A stretch of 64,000 nucleotides of DNA. Source: Streptomyces sp. NBC_00440 (lineage in GTDB: Bacteria; Actinomycetota; Actinomycetes; Streptomycetales; Streptomycetaceae). The stretch covers positions 4,460,001 to 4,524,000 of the forward strand of contig NZ_CP107921.1 in the NCBI RefSeq assembly GCF_036014215.1. The letters are read 5' to 3'. This document shows positions 53,792-63,464 of the stretch, in pieces; the stretch's first letter is position 1, and every line of letters starts with the position of its first letter. Both the position numbers and the translations under genes were made by a program. The notes under the pieces are model-generated. The model searched no databases and was not told where the DNA came from. It saw nothing but the letters and a program-made list of their open reading frames with translations.

Positions 53792-56222
53792 GAAGTTCTG
53801 CGAGGAGGCGTACGGCGCCTCGCTTGTGGAGCGGGTCGTTGCCGTTGCCGCATTTCGGGGACTGGATGCAGGAAGGGCAGCCCGCTTCGCACTCGCAGGA
53901 GGCGATGGCTTCCCGGGTCGCGGTGAGCCATTCGCGGGCCGTGTGGAAGGCCCGTTCTGCGAAGCCGGCCCCGCCGGGGTGGCCGTCGTACACGAAGACC
54001 GTCGGCAACAGGGTGTCCGGATGCAATGGGATGGAGACACCGCCGATGTCCCAGCGGTCGCAGGTGGCGAAGAGCGGCAGCATGCCGATGGAGGCGTGTT
54101 CGGCGGCGTGCAGGGCGCCCGCCAGCTGTTCCGGATTGATCCGGGCGGCATCGAGCTGGTCCTCGGTGACCGTCCACCACACGGCTCGGGTGCGCAGAGT
54201 GCGGGGCGGCAGGTCGAGTTTGGTCTCGCCGAGTACCTCCCCCGTGATGAGCCTGCGCCGAAGGAAGGAGACGACCTGGTTGGTGACCTCGACAGACCCG
54301 TAGCAGAGCCGCCCGGTGCCCCAGGGGATTTCGGTGTCGGTCTCCAGGACGGCGATGGCGGTGGTGTCCCGGGCGGTGGTCGAGTACGGCGGGCCGGCCT
54401 CCTCGACCAGGGCGGCGGAATCCTCCAGATCCAAGTGCTTCACCACGTATGTGCGCCCCTGGTGGAGGTGGACGGCGCCGTCGTGGACGGTGGTGTGGGA
54501 GGAGGCTTCGTCGACCGTGCCGAGCAGCCGCCCTGTGCCCGCCTCGACGATCTGGACGGGCCGTCCGCCCTCGCCCCGGATGTCGGTGAGGTCGGCTGCC
54601 CGCTCCCGCCGGGTCCAGTACCAGGACTTTCCCCGCCGGCGCAGCAGTTTCGCGGTCTCCAGCTGTGGCATCAGCCCGGTGGTCGCCGGACCGAAGAGTT
54701 CAAGATCGGACGCGGTCAGCGGTAGTTCCGCTGCGGCCGCGCACAGATGGGGGGCGAGGACGTACGGATTGTCCGGGTCCAGGACGGTGGACTCCACCGG
54801 CTGCTGGAAGAGGGCCTCGGGGTGATGGACGAGGTAGGTGTCCAGCGGATCGTCACGGGCCACCAGGACGGCGAGGGCGCCGCCGCCGGCGCGGCCGGCA
54901 CGGCCCGCCTGCTGCCACAGGGACGCCCGGGTGCCGGGATAGCCGGCGATGACAACGGCGTCCAGCCCCGAGACGTCGATGCCGAGTTCCAGGGCGGTGG
55001 TGGCAGCGAGGCCGAGCAGTTCGCCGGAGTGCAGGGCGGCTTCGATGGCGCGTCGCTCCTCGGGGAGATAGCCGCCCCGGTAGGCGGCGACCCGGGAGAC
55101 CAGCGAGCGGTCGACCTCGGCGAGACGTTCCTGGGCGATGACGGAGATGAGCTCCGCGCCACGCCGGGACCGTACGAAGGCGACCGAGCGGACACCCTGC
55201 ACGGTCAGATCGGTGAGGAGGTCGGCGGTCTCGGCAGTGGCGGTACGGCGTACGGGAGCGCCCTGCTCGCCGTGGAGTTCGGTGAGCGGTGGCTCCCACA
55301 GGGCGAAGACCAGTTCGCCGCGGGGAGAGGCGTCGTCAGCCACCTCATGCACGGGGAGGCCGGTGAGGCGGCCTGCGGTCACGGCGGGCTCCGCCGCAGT
55401 GGCGGACGCGAGCAGGAAGACGGGGTCGGAGCCGTAACGGGCGCAGAGGCGGCGCAATCTGCGCACCACCTGGGCCACATGCGAGCCGAAGACGCCCCGG
55501 TAGGTGTGGCACTCGTCGATGACCACGTACCGCAGAGCGCGCAGGAAGGAGGCCCAGCGCGGGTGGGAGGGCAGGATCCCGCGATGCAGCATGTCCGGGT
55601 TGGTGAGGACGTAGTTGGCGAACTGACGTACCCATTCACGCTCTTCGACGGGTGTGTCCCCGTCGTACACGGCCGGTCTGATGCCGTGGCCCAGCGGTGC
55701 GGCGAGCTCCCGGAAGGAGCGCCGCTGGTCGGCGGCCAGGGCCTTGGTGGGAGCGAGGTAGAGGGCCGTGGCGCCCCGTCCGTTGGGCGCCTCCGACCCG
55801 TCGAGGAGAGCCGAGAGCACCGGTGCGAGGTAGGCGAGCGACTTGCCCGAAGCGGTGCCCGTGGCGATGATCACAGACTCGCCGTCGAGCGCGTGCTCGG
55901 CAGCTGTGGCCTGATGGGCCCATGGATGTTCGATGCCACGTGCCCGAATGGCGGCAATCACTTCAGGCCGGATGCGATCGGGCCAGACGGCATGACGCCC
56001 CGCACGCGGGGGCAGGTGCTCCGTATGAGTGATGCGCGAAGCCCGGCTCTGCCCCGCGGAGAGACGTTCGAGTATCTGCCGTGGACCGGGTCGTGCACCC
56101 GTGTCCGCAGTGGGTCGCCCGGTGCGGTGATTCTTGGCCATCGGTACCGAGTGTGTCACTGGCATGACGGACAATGGGCTCAAGGCGTCGTGCACGCCTG
56201 CTGGTAAGTGATTGAATGCCAT
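53703..56222 (-). CDS. DEAH-type helicase with DUF1998 zinc region (Lhr/Hrq1-like)
   Basis: An 839-residue SF2 helicase. Motif I ATGTASGKSLAYLAP, motif II VVIDECHTYRGVFG (DECH), motif III LASATAAEP, motif VI QQAGRAGRAGGGA. The C-terminal region ends in CECEAGCPSCIQSPKCGNGN, a four-cysteine cluster like DUF1998 helicases of the Hrq1 family, which act in DNA crosslink repair. ATG at 56222 (MAFNHLPAGVHDALSP) matches the recalled Streptomyces orthologue; an upstream frame is spurious. Divergent from bldG. Confidence 0.92.
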   Translation of the reverse strand: MAFNHLPAGVHDALSPLSVMPVTHSVPMAKNHRTGRPTADTGARPGPRQILERLSAGQSRASRITHTEHLPPRAGRHAVWPDRIRPEVIAAIRARGIEHPWAHQATAAEHALDGESVIIATGTASGKSLAYLAPVLSALLDGSEAPNGRGATALYLAPTKALAADQRRSFRELAAPLGHGIRPAVYDGDTPVEEREWVRQFANYVLTNPDMLHRGILPSHPRWASFLRALRYVVIDECHTYRGVFGSHVAQVVRRLRRLCARYGSDPVFLLASATAAEPAVTAGRLTGLPVHEVADDASPRGELVFALWEPPLTELHGEQGAPVRRTATAETADLLTDLTVQGVRSVAFVRSRRGAELISVIAQERLAEVDRSLVSRVAAYRGGYLPEERRAIEAALHSGELLGLAATTALELGIDVSGLDAVVIAGYPGTRASLWQQAGRAGRAGGGALAVLVARDDPLDTYLVHHPEALFQQPVESTVLDPDNPYVLAPHLCAAAAELPLTASDLELFGPATTGLMPQLETAKLLRRRGKSWYWTRRERAADLTDIRGEGGRPVQIVEAGTGRLLGTVDEASSHTTVHDGAVHLHQGRTYVVKHLDLEDSAALVEEAGPPYSTTARDTTAIAVLETDTEIPWGTGRLCYGSVEVTNQVVSFLRRRLITGEVLGETKLDLPPRTLRTRAVWWTVTEDQLDAARINPEQLAGALHAAEHASIGMLPLFATCDRWDIGGVSIPLHPDTLLPTVFVYDGHPGGAGFAERAFHTAREWLTATREAIASCECEAGCPSCIQSPKCGNGNDPLHKRGAVRLLAELLREAPASDSPERGSRPETAEAGDRPAAEA

Positions 56223-56301
56223 CGCGGCTGGCGATCCGTTCCCTGGCTCCGCCGGGGAGACCACGTGGGCGGCCGCTCGATAGCAAGGTGCTGGAGGATC
56301 C

Positions 56302-56655
56302 GTGGACCTGTCCCTGTCGACTCGCAATGTGTCCGGGCCTGGTGGCGACCGTACGGTCGTCGAGGTCGGTGGCGAGATTGATGTATATACCGCGCCCAAG
56401 CTGCGCGAGCAGTTGGTCGAGTTGGTGAACGACGGCAGTTACCACCTGGTCGTCGACATGGAGGGCGTGGACTTCCTCGACTCCACCGGACTCGGCGTGC
56501 TCGTAGGCGGCCTGAAGCGCGTGCGTGCCCATGAGGGCTCGCTGCGCCTGGTCTGCAACCAGGAGCGCATTCTCAAGATCTTCCGAATCACCGGTCTGAC
56601 CAAGGTGTTCCCGATCCACACCACGGTCGATGAAGCCGTCGCGGCAACCGACTGA
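56302..56655 (+). CDS. bldG: Anti-sigma factor antagonist BldG
   Basis: A 117-residue STAS-domain anti-anti-sigma factor. The phosphorylated serine lies in DFLDSTGLG (S61). In Streptomyces BldG controls aerial mycelium formation and antibiotic production through partner kinases. Compared with the recalled 113-residue S. coelicolor protein it has about four extra residues near [13 protein letters not shown] start at 56302. It is followed by the gene of a kinase-like partner. Confidence 0.95.
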   Translation: MDLSLSTRNVSGPGGDRTVVEVGGEIDVYTAPKLREQLVELVNDGSYHLVVDMEGVDFLDSTGLGVLVGGLKRVRAHEGSLRLVCNQERILKIFRITGLTKVFPIHTTVDEAVAATD

Positions 56656-56739
56656 CGGCTCCGGAGGAAGAACGCAGGGGTACCGGGCTTCCAGCCCGGT
56701 CCCCCCGAGAAGCACGCCCGTACGTCTGAGGGGGATCGC

Positions 56740-57204
56740 ATGGCCACCGTTGAACTCCGTTTCAGCGCCCAGCCCGAACATGTGAGGACGGCTCGCCTGG
56801 TGGCGGCCGCCGTGGCACGCCGGGCCGGGGTCGATGAGGCTGTGCTGGACGAAGTGAGACTCGCGGTCGGCGAGGCGTGTTCCCGTGCGGTGGGTCTCCA
56901 CCGCGGCAATGGCATCGCGGCCCCCGTCCGCGTCGTACTGATTGAGGAGGAGAAGTCCTTCTCCATCGAGGTCGGGGACGAGGTGCCGAGTACGGGTGGT
57001 GCGGCCTCCGCGGATTCCGGGGCGCCCGACGCTTCGGCCGTGGGGGGCGCCGATCCGTCCCTCGACGCGTCCGCGGACGGCGAGGACGAAATGGGCCTCG
57101 CGGTGATCAGCGGTCTCGTCGACGATGTGGAGGTCACCTCCGGCGAGTACGGGGGAGTCATCCGCATGACGTGGCCGACGGCATCGGCAACGGCCCTGCC
57201 CTGA
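56740..57204 (+). CDS. RsbW-type anti-sigma kinase (BldG partner)
   Basis: A 154-residue GHKL/HATPase anti-sigma factor. The N-box VLDEVRLAVGEACSRAVGLH is present; the G1-like EMGLAVISGLVDDVEV follows an Ala/Ser/Asp-rich insert (about 86-120). It corresponds to the recalled SCO3548 next to bldG, thought to phosphorylate and bind BldG. Transcribed with bldG, 84 bases apart. Confidence 0.88.
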   Translation: MATVELRFSAQPEHVRTARLVAAAVARRAGVDEAVLDEVRLAVGEACSRAVGLHRGNGIAAPVRVVLIEEEKSFSIEVGDEVPSTGGAASADSGAPDASAVGGADPSLDASADGEDEMGLAVISGLVDDVEVTSGEYGGVIRMTWPTASATALP

Positions 57205-57642
57205 CGCAGGTCCTGCCCCCCCAGATTTCGACCCTGACCCAGATTCCGACCCTGACGGGATCCCACCCTGACCGGGGACCCGATCCTGACCGGGATCCTG
57301 CCCTGGCAGAGATCCGCCGGACCGGGATCCTGCTGCGACCGGGGTCCTGACTGCTGACTTCTCCGTTCGGATCTCTGCTTCTCCGTTCGGATCTCTGATC
57401 CCTTTATCGGCCCTGCTGAGCAGGGCCTTTTTTGTTTTCCTTGATCCTTGCCTTGATCTTTGAGTCATAATGCGTTCCGCAGCATACATCCCATTGAATG
57501 CCTCTGCCCCATTACTTTTCCTTTGCATCCCCGGACAGGTTTATTCAGGCAAGGTTCAATTCCGTTTACCACGCACTGTTTTGATCAGGGTCCGCTCCCT
57601 ACAATCCGTCACATCTTGAGCTCTGAGCGTCAAGGAGGACGA
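57205..57642. repeat. Repeat-rich gap with tandem 20-bp copies
   Basis: Contains several GACCGGGATCCTG-like motifs (57240-57345) and two exact copies of CTTCTCCGTTCGGATCTCTG (57358-57377, 57378-57397). The last 200 bases hold the hppA promoter. Confidence 0.6.
57409..57433 (+). terminator. Intrinsic terminator of the bldG operon
   Basis: The stem GGCCCTG / CAGGGCC has a 5-base loop and is followed by TTTTTT. It is the only textbook rho-independent terminator with a T-tract I found in the window. Confidence 0.9.
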
Positions 57643-60048
57643 ATGGCGGGGCTCCTTAACCCACAGCAGTCCGAACACTCCACAACCCTCGCAGCCGCGG
57701 CCCTCACCGACGGCAACCGGATCATCGTGATCGTCATCGCCGTAGTGGCGCTGGCGGCCCTGCTCGTCGCCCAGCTGCTGGTACGTCAGGTGCTGGCCGC
57801 CGGCGAGGGCACCGATTCCATGAAACAAATCGCGGCAGCCGTGCAGGAAGGTGCGAATGCCTATCTGGGCAGGCAGTTGCGCACACTCGGCATCTTCGCC
57901 GCCGTTGTGTTCTTCCTGCTCTTCCTGCTGCCGGCCGACGACTGGTCCCAGCGTGCGGGGCGTTCCGCCTTCTTCCTGGTCGGCGCGCTTTTCTCGGCGG
58001 TCACCGGATACATCGGCATGAGGCTGGCCGTAAGAGCGAATGTGCGCGTGGCGGCAGCGGCCCGGGAAGCAACTCCAGGGGAGGGCGAGCCGGAAAAGGA
58101 TCTCACCGCTGTCTCGCACAAAGCAATGAAGATCGCTTTCCGTACGGGCGGTGTGGTCGGCATGTTCACGGTGGGCCTCGGCCTGCTCGGTGCCTCCTGC
58201 GTCGTCCTCGTCTACGCGGCCAACGCGCCCAAGGTGCTGGAGGGTTTCGGACTGGGCGCCGCGCTGATCGCCATGTTCATGAGGGTCGGTGGCGGCATCT
58301 TCACCAAGGCCGCCGACGTTGGCGCCGACCTGGTCGGCAAGGTGGAGCAGGGCATTCCGGAGGACGACCCGCGCAACGCGGCGACCATCGCGGACAACGT
58401 GGGTGACAACGTCGGCGACTGTGCGGGCATGGCCGCCGACCTCTTCGAGTCCTATGCCGTCACGCTCGTCGCGGCCCTCATCCTCGGCAAGGCCGCCTTC
58501 GGGAATTTCGGGCTCGCCTTCCCCTTGATCGTCCCGGCGATCGGCGTGGTCACCGCGATGATCGGCATCTTCGCGGTCGCCCCGCGGCGCTCCGACCGCA
58601 GCGGGATGTCCGCCATCAACCGCGGATTCTTCATCTCCGCGGTGATCTCCCTGGTCCTGGTGGCCGTGGCGGTCTACAGCTATCTGCCCGGGTCGTACGG
58701 CGACCTGGACGGCGTCACCGATGCGACCATCCGGGCGCACAGCGGCGACCCGAGGACACTCGCCCTGGTGGCGGTCGCCATCGGTATCGTCCTGGCCGCC
58801 CTTATCCAGCAGCTGACCGGGTATTTCACCGAGACCAGCCGCCGTCCGGTCCGGGACATCGGCAAGTCCTCGCTCACCGGCGCCGCCACGGTGGTGCTCG
58901 CGGGTGTCGCCATCGGGCTCGAATCCGCCGTCTACACCGCGCTGCTCATCGGGATCGGTGTGTACGGCGCGTTCCTGCTCGGCGGTACGTCGATCATGCT
59001 CGCCCTCTTCGCGGTGGCCTTGGCCGGCACCGGGCTGCTCACCACCGTCGGTGTCATCGTCGCCATGGACACCTTCGGCCCGGTCTCGGACAACGCGCAG
59101 GGCATCGCGGAGATGTCCGGTGATGTCGAGGGCGCGGGCGCCCAGGTCCTCACCGACCTGGACGCGGTCGGCAACACGACCAAGGCCATCACCAAGGGCA
59201 TCGCCATCGCGACAGCGGTGCTCGCGGCCTCGGCGCTCTTCGGCTCGTACCGTGACGCGCTTGCCACCGCCGTCGACGACGTACACGCCAAAGCGGGCGA
59301 ACTAGGCCTGAGCATGGACATCTCCCAGCCCAACAATCTGGTGGGTCTGATGTTCGGAGCCGCGGTCGTCTTCCTCTTCTCCGGACTGGCCGTCAACGCG
59401 GTCTCGCGGTCGGCCGGATCCGTGGTCTACGAGGTCAGGCGGCAGTTCCGCGAGCATCCGGGGATCATGGACTACACCGAGAAACCCGAGTACGGCCGGG
59501 TGGTCGACATCTGCACCAAGGACGCCCTGCGCGAACTGACCACGCCGGGTCTGCTCGCGGTGATGGCACCCATCGCGGTGGGTTTCACCCTCGGTGTGGG
59601 GGCGCTCGGCTCGTTCCTGGCGGGTGCGATCGGGGCGGGCACCCTGATGGCTGTGTTCCTCGCCAACTCCGGTGGCGCGTGGGACAACGCGAAGAAGCTC
59701 GTCGAGGACGGCCACCACGGCGGCAAGGGCAGCGACGCCCATGCGGCGACCGTCATCGGCGATACGGTCGGCGACCCGTTCAAGGACACGGCGGGCCCGG
59801 CGATCAACCCACTGCTCAAGGTGATGAACCTGGTGGCGCTGCTGATCGCACCCGCGGTGGTGAAGTTCAGCTACGGCGACAACGCCAGTGCTCCGGTGCG
59901 TGCGGTAGTGGCGACGGTCGCCATCCTGGTCATCGTCGGCGCGGTGTATGTGTCGAAGCGGCGAGGCATCTCCGTGGGTGGCGAGGACGGGGCGGAAGAG
60001 GCCGGTGAGCTGACGGGCCCGGCGGTGGTCGCCCAGGACGGGCCATAG
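57643..60048 (+). CDS. hppA: Membrane-bound H+-translocating pyrophosphatase
   Basis: An 801-residue, about 16-helix proton pump driven by PPi hydrolysis. Catalytic motifs: FTKAADVGADLVGKVEQGIPEDDPRNAATIADNVGDNVGD, and later VIGDTVGDPFKDTAGPAINP. The GNTTKA motif has Lys, the signature of K+-independent H+-PPases. ATG at 57643 follows AAGGAGG; a longer frame upstream lacks a ribosome site. In Streptomyces this gene lies beside bldG. Confidence 0.96.
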   Translation: MAGLLNPQQSEHSTTLAAAALTDGNRIIVIVIAVVALAALLVAQLLVRQVLAAGEGTDSMKQIAAAVQEGANAYLGRQLRTLGIFAAVVFFLLFLLPADDWSQRAGRSAFFLVGALFSAVTGYIGMRLAVRANVRVAAAAREATPGEGEPEKDLTAVSHKAMKIAFRTGGVVGMFTVGLGLLGASCVVLVYAANAPKVLEGFGLGAALIAMFMRVGGGIFTKAADVGADLVGKVEQGIPEDDPRNAATIADNVGDNVGDCAGMAADLFESYAVTLVAALILGKAAFGNFGLAFPLIVPAIGVVTAMIGIFAVAPRRSDRSGMSAINRGFFISAVISLVLVAVAVYSYLPGSYGDLDGVTDATIRAHSGDPRTLALVAVAIGIVLAALIQQLTGYFTETSRRPVRDIGKSSLTGAATVVLAGVAIGLESAVYTALLIGIGVYGAFLLGGTSIMLALFAVALAGTGLLTTVGVIVAMDTFGPVSDNAQGIAEMSGDVEGAGAQVLTDLDAVGNTTKAITKGIAIATAVLAASALFGSYRDALATAVDDVHAKAGELGLSMDISQPNNLVGLMFGAAVVFLFSGLAVNAVSRSAGSVVYEVRRQFREHPGIMDYTEKPEYGRVVDICTKDALRELTTPGLLAVMAPIAVGFTLGVGALGSFLAGAIGAGTLMAVFLANSGGAWDNAKKLVEDGHHGGKGSDAHAATVIGDTVGDPFKDTAGPAINPLLKVMNLVALLIAPAVVKFSYGDNASAPVRAVVATVAILVIVGAVYVSKRRGISVGGEDGAEEAGELTGPAVVAQDGP

Positions 60049-60370
60049 GACAGGCCGACGGACGGCGACAGAGCCGGCCGCGCGCAGCACCGGCCGCCAT
60101 AGCACTGGCGACAGGCCGCACAGCTCAGGCCATGAGGCGGGCGGTCAGTTCGGTAATGCCCCATCAGGCGGGGGGTGGACAGGTCGCGCTGACGGCCCGT
60201 CCGCCCCCTGTCGTATGCCGTCGCACGGCTCCGCGCCCGTGAGCCTTGTCTCTCCCATCCGTCTTGGTGCAAATGGCTTCAATACGGTAAAAAACGGTCT
60301 TACGACACGCGAATGTCGCCCACTTGGCGTGTATGTTCCGGGGCCGAGAGCCTTGGAAGGGACCAATCCG
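60049..60370. other. Intergenic, lipoprotein promoter
   Basis: 322 bases between hppA and the lipoprotein gene. AT-richer sequence near 60270-60335 probably holds the promoter; nothing coding is seen. Confidence 0.35.
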
Positions 60371-60940
60371 GTGAACAAGAAGCTTGCTGCCGCACTGTCC
60401 GGCGGTGCGGTACTGGTACTGGCGTTGTCGGGCTGCAGCGACAACAGCAGCAACAAGACGGACGACTGGGCCAAGTCGCTCTGCGGCGACATCGGGCCTC
60501 AGCTGACGAAGATCAACAAGGCCAACCAGCAGATCACCGCCGTAGCGGCGGACGGCAAGCCCGCAGACATCCAGAAGGCCGACTCGGCCGCGTTCCAGGA
60601 TCTGTCCTCGGCCGACGCGGCCATCGCCGCCGATCTCAAGAAGGCCGGACCGCCGCCCGTCGACAACGGGAAGCAGATCCAGCAGGACGCCATCACCGAG
60701 CTGAACACCAACTCGAAGGCGTACGCCGACTTGAAGAAGCAGGTCGACGCGTTGGACGTGAAGGACCAGCAGAAGTTCTCCGACGGTCTCAAGAGCGTCG
60801 GCGAGAACATGAAGAAGATCAACGAGACCGCCTACAAGAAGCTCTTCTCCGGCGACACGGGCAAGGCGCTGCTCAACCAGGACGCGTGCAAGGTCGCGAC
60901 GTCCTCGCCGTCCCCCACCGTCGCGCCCTCCAAGGCGTAG
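60371..60940 (+). CDS. Small secreted lipoprotein
   Basis: A 189-residue protein with a type II signal peptide: MNKKLAAALSGGAVLVLALSGCSD, lipobox LSGC with the lipidated Cys at 22. The mature part is helical and Lys/Asp/Ala-rich with no recognised enzyme motif. GTG at 60371 follows GGAAGGGA. A conserved hypothetical in Streptomyces between hppA and a methyltransferase. Confidence 0.85.
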   Translation: MNKKLAAALSGGAVLVLALSGCSDNSSNKTDDWAKSLCGDIGPQLTKINKANQQITAVAADGKPADIQKADSAAFQDLSSADAAIAADLKKAGPPPVDNGKQIQQDAITELNTNSKAYADLKKQVDALDVKDQQKFSDGLKSVGENMKKINETAYKKLFSGDTGKALLNQDACKVATSSPSPTVAPSKA

Positions 60941-60970
60941 TACAGCGGGGACTGACGGACCGGCCGGCGA

Positions 60971-61020
60971 CCGCCGATGACCGGCGCCCCGACAGCGGTC
61001 GGGGCGCCGGCCATCGGCGG
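60971..61020 (+). terminator. 22-bp hairpin with one mismatch
   Basis: Outer stem CCGCCGATG / CATCGGCGG (9 bp), one A-C mismatch, inner stem CCGGCGCCCCGAC / GTCGGGGCGCCGG (13 bp), loop AGCG. It ends the lipoprotein transcript. Short GTCTGCGTGTCCG repeats follow (61025-61095). Confidence 0.88.
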
Positions 61021-61139
61021 TTTTCCGCTGTCTGCGTGTCCGTGTGTCCGGGTGTCTGCGTGTCCCCGCTGTCTGCGTGTCCGGGTGTTCGCGGGCGCTC
61101 GGTGCGGGCGTTGTCAGTGGGAGCAGCCACAATGGGCGG

Positions 61140-62651
61140 GTGAGTACGACCAGTCTTCCCGCGCCCGACCACTCGCCCCTGATCCGTGAGGCTCTGCTCG
61201 CCGCCGCCTTCACCGCGGACGGCCTGCTCGACCTGCTCGGCGCACCCGCGTACGCCGCGCTGGCCCGCAGCGAGACGGTTCCCGCCCTGCGTGCCACGCG
61301 CGGTGGGGCACCGCTGGAGACGCTGGTGCGGCTCTTCCTGCTCCAGCAGTCCGTTCCCGCCGGGCAGGCGGCGGCCGCGCTGCCGTTGGAGGAATGCGTC
61401 GCCGACGGCTGGGTGGCGCGTACGGACGGCGGAGTACGGGCGACGGTGGATGTCCGGCCGTACGGAGGCCCGGAGGGGCAGGACTGGTTCATCGTCTCGG
61501 ATCCGGGGTGCGGGGTCGGCGGCGCCGGAGGCATCGGCAGCCATGACGAGGGCGTGGTGCTGGGGGTCGGAGGGGCGTCCACCACGCTCGCCGGGATCAC
61601 CGTTCGTACGCCAGTCGGACGAGCGCTCGACCTCGGTACGGGATCCGGTATCCAGGCGCTGCACGCCGCGCAGCACGCCACGGGTGTGACGGCCACCGAC
61701 CTCAACCCGCGGGCACTCGCCTTCACCCGTCTCACCCTCGCGCTCTCCGGGGCCCCCGCGGCGGATCTCCGTGAGGGCTCGCTCTTCGCGCCGGTGGCGG
61801 GTGAGACGTACGACCTGATCGTCTCCAACCCGCCCTTCGTCATCTCGCCCGGAGCCAGGCTGACCTACCGGGACGGCGGGATGGGCGGGGACGACCTCTG
61901 CCGCTCGCTCGTCTCGGAGGCGGGTGCCCATCTGAACGCCGGGGGATACGCGCAGTTCCTGGCCAACTGGCAGCACGTGGAGGGCGAGGAGTGGCAGGAC
62001 CGGCTGCGCTCCTGGGTGCCGCGCGGCTGCGACGCGTGGATCGTGCAGCGCGAGGTGCAGGACATCACGCAGTACGCGGAGCTGTGGCTGCGGGACAGCG
62101 GCGACCACCGTACGGACCCGGACGTCTATGCCGAGCGGTACGAGGCGTGGCTCGACGAGTTCGACGCCCGCAGGACCAAGGCTGTCGGCTTCGGCTGGAT
62201 CACGCTGTACAAGTCGGGATCCGACCGTCCGTCGATCCTCGTGGAGGAGTGGCCGCACCCGGTCGAGCAGCCGCTCGGCGAGACCGTGCGGGCGCACTTC
62301 GAGCGCCGGGACTATCTGCGCGACCACGACGACGCCGCCCTGCTGGCCGGCCACTTCAGGCTCGCGCCCGAGGTCGTGCAGGAGCAGGTGGGTATGCCGG
62401 GCGCCGAGGATCCCGAGCATGTGATCCTCCGGCAGAACCGCGGTATGCGCAGGGCCACCAAGGTCGACACGGTGGGTGCCGGCTTCGCGGGAGTGTGTGA
62501 CGGGACGCTCTCCGCCGGGCAGATCCTGGATGCCATCGCCCAACTGCTCGGCGAGGACCCGGTGGTGCTCAGGGACCGCACCCCGCAGTCCATCAGGACG
62601 CTGGTCGAGGAGGGCTTCCTCGATCCGGTGGGCCCGCCCGCGTCGGTCTGA
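61140..62651 (+). CDS. SAM-dependent methyltransferase (NPPF type)
   Basis: A 503-residue class I methyltransferase. N-terminal helical region, SAM motif RALDLGTGSGIQALHAAQ (about 163-180), and catalytic YDLIVSNPPFVISPG with NPPF. NPPF in this context occurs in RsmC/PrmC-like RNA or protein methyltransferases, so N-methylation of a macromolecule is likely; the target is unknown. GTG at 61140 is used; no strong ribosome site is visible and it may be leaderless. Confidence 0.88.
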   Translation: MSTTSLPAPDHSPLIREALLAAAFTADGLLDLLGAPAYAALARSETVPALRATRGGAPLETLVRLFLLQQSVPAGQAAAALPLEECVADGWVARTDGGVRATVDVRPYGGPEGQDWFIVSDPGCGVGGAGGIGSHDEGVVLGVGGASTTLAGITVRTPVGRALDLGTGSGIQALHAAQHATGVTATDLNPRALAFTRLTLALSGAPAADLREGSLFAPVAGETYDLIVSNPPFVISPGARLTYRDGGMGGDDLCRSLVSEAGAHLNAGGYAQFLANWQHVEGEEWQDRLRSWVPRGCDAWIVQREVQDITQYAELWLRDSGDHRTDPDVYAERYEAWLDEFDARRTKAVGFGWITLYKSGSDRPSILVEEWPHPVEQPLGETVRAHFERRDYLRDHDDAALLAGHFRLAPEVVQEQVGMPGAEDPEHVILRQNRGMRRATKVDTVGAGFAGVCDGTLSAGQILDAIAQLLGEDPVVLRDRTPQSIRTLVEEGFLDPVGPPASV

Positions 62652-62674
62652 CGCCCGCCCGCGTCGGTCTGACG
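62633..62674. repeat. Tandem 21-bp duplication spanning the gene's end
   Basis: CCCGCCCGCGTCGGTCTGACG occurs twice in tandem; the first copy contains the methyltransferase stop codon. A recent local duplication. Confidence 0.85.
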
Positions 62675-62840
62675 CCCGCCGGAGCGCACTGATCCGCAGG
62701 CGTTCGGCCGGCCTCCGCAGGCGTTCCGCGCCCGTCTCCCCGGGCGTTCCGCACCCACCGTTCACCCGTCGTTCGTGCCGGTGTCGTCCCGGGGTGCCAG
62801 CCTCACCGTCCTGGAACTCGGGGGACGGGATGGTACGGAC

Positions 62841-63038
62841 ATGGAGAGCGCGCCCGCGGTCTTCGCCGGAACGACATTCGCACTGTTCGGGGGCGCGCTG
62901 CTGCTGTGGACCGGGACGCGGACCCGCCGTCGTGCTCCGGTGGCCGCGGGGGTGAATCCCACGCGCGCCCGCACCCTGGCGGTGGCGTTCGGCGTGGTGT
63001 CCCTCGCCCTGGGAGTGTGGTGCTTCACCCGCCTCTGA
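62841..63038 (+). CDS. Small two-helix membrane protein
   Basis: A 65-residue protein with two hydrophobic helices (PAVFAGTTFALFGGALLLW and TLAVAFGVVSLALGVW) separated by a basic loop. ATG at 62841; a longer frame start upstream is less likely because helix 1 should be near the N-terminus. Function unknown. Confidence 0.6.
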   Translation: MESAPAVFAGTTFALFGGALLLWTGTRTRRRAPVAAGVNPTRARTLAVAFGVVSLALGVWCFTRL

Positions 63039-63464
63039 CGCGGCTCGGGGCACGCCTCGGGGCACGCCTGGGTCACGCGTCGGGGGCTGCGGCCGAAACG
63101 GCCCCGCCTTCGTCGCCTCCGGTACGGCTCCGCATCGCCTCCTGCATCACCTCCCGTACGGGCTCCGGCGCCACCTCCGGTACTGGATCCGGAATCGGCC
63201 GTACCGGCGCATGGACGCACTTATCGCCCTACCCGCCGAGCCGCCGGAGGAACTCCACAACGGAGTCCTGAAGGGGGTCCTGGAGGGGTGTGAGGCAAGC
63301 CCCGGGGAGGGCACTGGGCCGATCCGGGCGGCAGAAATGCCGGTAGTCGGGTTACCGTTCCAGTGGCCGTTGCGGGCTTTTGCCGTTTGACACGGGGACG
63401 GGATGTACCGTCACACTCCGCAGCGAGCATGACCACCGAGTGCCGACCGGAGAGAAGAGCCACG
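63039..63464. other. Gap before topA with short ORFs
   Basis: A plus-strand 59-residue frame (63211-63390, starting MDALIALPAEPPEELHNG) and a short minus-strand frame (PDPVPEVAPEPVREVMQEAM) look partly protein-like, but neither has a supported start or family; not called. A TTGACA hexamer at 63387 may be part of the topA promoter. Confidence 0.3.

Noticed and set aside
61020..61095. Functional array in GTCTGCGTGTCCG repeats
   Set aside because: Short, few and irregular copies just after a terminator; no pairing or spacing pattern suggests function.
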